A stretch of DNA of 64,000 nt, taken from Devosia aurantiaca (GTDB lineage Bacteria > Pseudomonadota > Alphaproteobacteria > Rhizobiales > Devosiaceae). The stretch is taken from positions 682,001-746,000 of the forward strand of contig NZ_JAALFG010000002.1 of the NCBI RefSeq assembly GCF_011058215.1, in the 5' to 3' direction. Each line of letters starts with the position of its first letter. The stretch's first letter is position 1. Of the stretch, positions 63,348 through 64,000 are shown one piece after another. Both the position numbers and the translations under genes were made by a program. Below the pieces are notes generated by a model, which ran no database searches, was not told the DNA's origin, and saw only the letters and a program-made list of their open reading frames with translations.

Positions 63348-63930
63348 TGGACCGCATCCCCCACGCTCCGGCACGGCCTTTGAACTTAAGGCTGGCAACA
63401 TTCTCACGGTCTACGATCCGCTCGGTGGCCAGGTCGGCGATCTTCTCGCCATCAACAAGGCCGACACCCGTGAGATGATCTCCTCCGGGCGCACGCTCGA
63501 CTATGCCGAAACCATCTACCTCACCACCGGCAACAAGCTCTACTCGAACCGATCCAACGTCATGCTAGAAATCATCGAGGACACGGTCGGAACCCACGAC
63601 TTCTTGCTGACCCCCTGCTCGGAAGCCACCTTCCGCCTTTGCTACGACAACGAGCCGCCCCACCAGGGCTGCCATGGCAACCTCCATCACGCGCTCGAGC
63701 CCTATGGCATCGCCGAAGATGATATTCCGATCGCCTTCAACTGTTTCATGAACGTGCCCGTCGATGGCGCGACCGGCAAGTTCAAGGTCCTGCCACCCAA
63801 AAGCAAAGCCGGCGACTACGTACGCTTCCGCGCCGAGATGGACCTCATCATCGGCCTCACCGCCTGCTCCGCTCCTGCCAGCAATGGCGGCACCTTCAAG
63901 CCAATCGACTATGAGGTGACGGCAGGCTAA
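63347..63930 (+). CDS. DUF1989 (urea carboxylase-associated / carboxyguanidine deiminase-type) protein, frameshifted at the 5' end
   Basis: About 194 aa. The ATG overlaps the YcgG-type stop. The first codons (MDRIP) are in a different frame from the rest; one extra C in the run at 63358-63362 restores MDRIPPRSGTAFELKAGNIL. The body has the DUF1989 pattern: GGQVGDLLAINKADTREMIS, TLDYAETIYLTTGNKLYSNR, THDFLLTPCSEATF, HQGCHGNLHHALEPYGI and FNCFMNVPVD. Characterised relatives, CgdA and CgdB, form a carboxyguanidine deiminase; other DUF1989 proteins stand alone. Only one subunit is present here. It probably acts on the product of, or in the same pathway as, the YcgG enzyme (inference). Confidence 0.78.
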
Positions 63931-63985
63931 ACGGCCTTGCCGCGACCGCAATCCCTCGCCATGAGCGTCTCTCCCGGAGATGCTC

Positions 63986-64000
63986 ATGCGCCACATTCTT
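63986..64000 (+). CDS. possible start of a next gene (cut by window end)
   Basis: ATG CGC CAC ATT CTT begins at 63986, with GGAG about six bases before it and 55 nt after the DUF1989 stop. Only five codons are visible, so neither reality nor function can be judged. Confidence 0.25.

Overview
The window is GC-rich chromosomal DNA of an alphaproteobacterium, most likely order Hyphomicrobiales and plausibly a Devosia-type organism. This is inferred from three things: the carA / YqeY / dnaG / rpoD neighbourhood, the general-stress (EcfG-type) promoters GGAAC-N16/17-CGTT, and family-level resemblance of the proteins. I see no insertion sequence, prophage, integrase, CRISPR array or rRNA operon. 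The only RNA gene recognised is a tRNA-Ile2 (CAU anticodon) with its own promoter.

Layout. 1-2250: end of a glycerol-3-phosphate uptake operon (ugpE, ugpC, ugpQ). 2247-6468 (minus): sulfate uptake operon sbp / small ORF / cysT / cysW / cysA. 6740-9055: small envelope proteins, the tRNA and a DEDD exonuclease. 9048-11851 (minus): a tightly coupled operon of a secreted Asn-Gly-repeat/PepSY-like protein, an OmpR-type regulator and a sensor kinase. 12137-14731: flavin oxidoreductase, TM2 protein, IclR regulator. 14801-21287: Pho-box-controlled pstSCAB-phoU-phoB. 21508-33801: small transporters, sugar-acid catabolism (semialdehyde dehydrogenase plus FAH-family dehydratase), SIMPL protein, TauE exporter, a large OmpA-like protein, stress-type small membrane proteins, luciferase-like monooxygenase and HlyU. 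33811-41968: rpoD, dnaG, diguanylate cyclase, YqeY, carA. 42015-49559: zinc metallopeptidase, hexuronate-type genes, CpdB-type nucleotidase, ohrR/ohr. 49732-57539: ABC exporter, CHASE2-EAL protein facing a FecR protein, motAB. 57715-64000: GST (YghU), rRNA methyltransferase, lone receiver, PQQ-type sugar dehydrogenase, and a YcgG-type (GntA-like) haem N-hydroxylase candidate translationally coupled to a DUF1989 protein.

Quality note. At least 14 genes are interrupted by small reading-frame shifts. Nearly all are restored by adding one base, often in a short homopolymer. They include rpoD and dnaG, which cannot be lost, so I read them as base-calling deletions in the assembly rather than biology. 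I therefore annotate these genes at their reconstructed full extent and mark each break.

How the genes work together. Phosphorus themes recur: ugp import and UgpQ hydrolysis of phosphodiesters, Pst high-affinity phosphate uptake with PhoU/PhoB control, and a periplasmic CpdB-type nucleotidase. Stress and envelope themes recur too: three or four EcfG-type promoters sit in front of envelope proteins, two of which are paralogues about 18 kb apart. Cyclic-di-GMP enzymes (a GGEEF synthase and a CHASE2-EAL hydrolase) lie in the same window as motAB.
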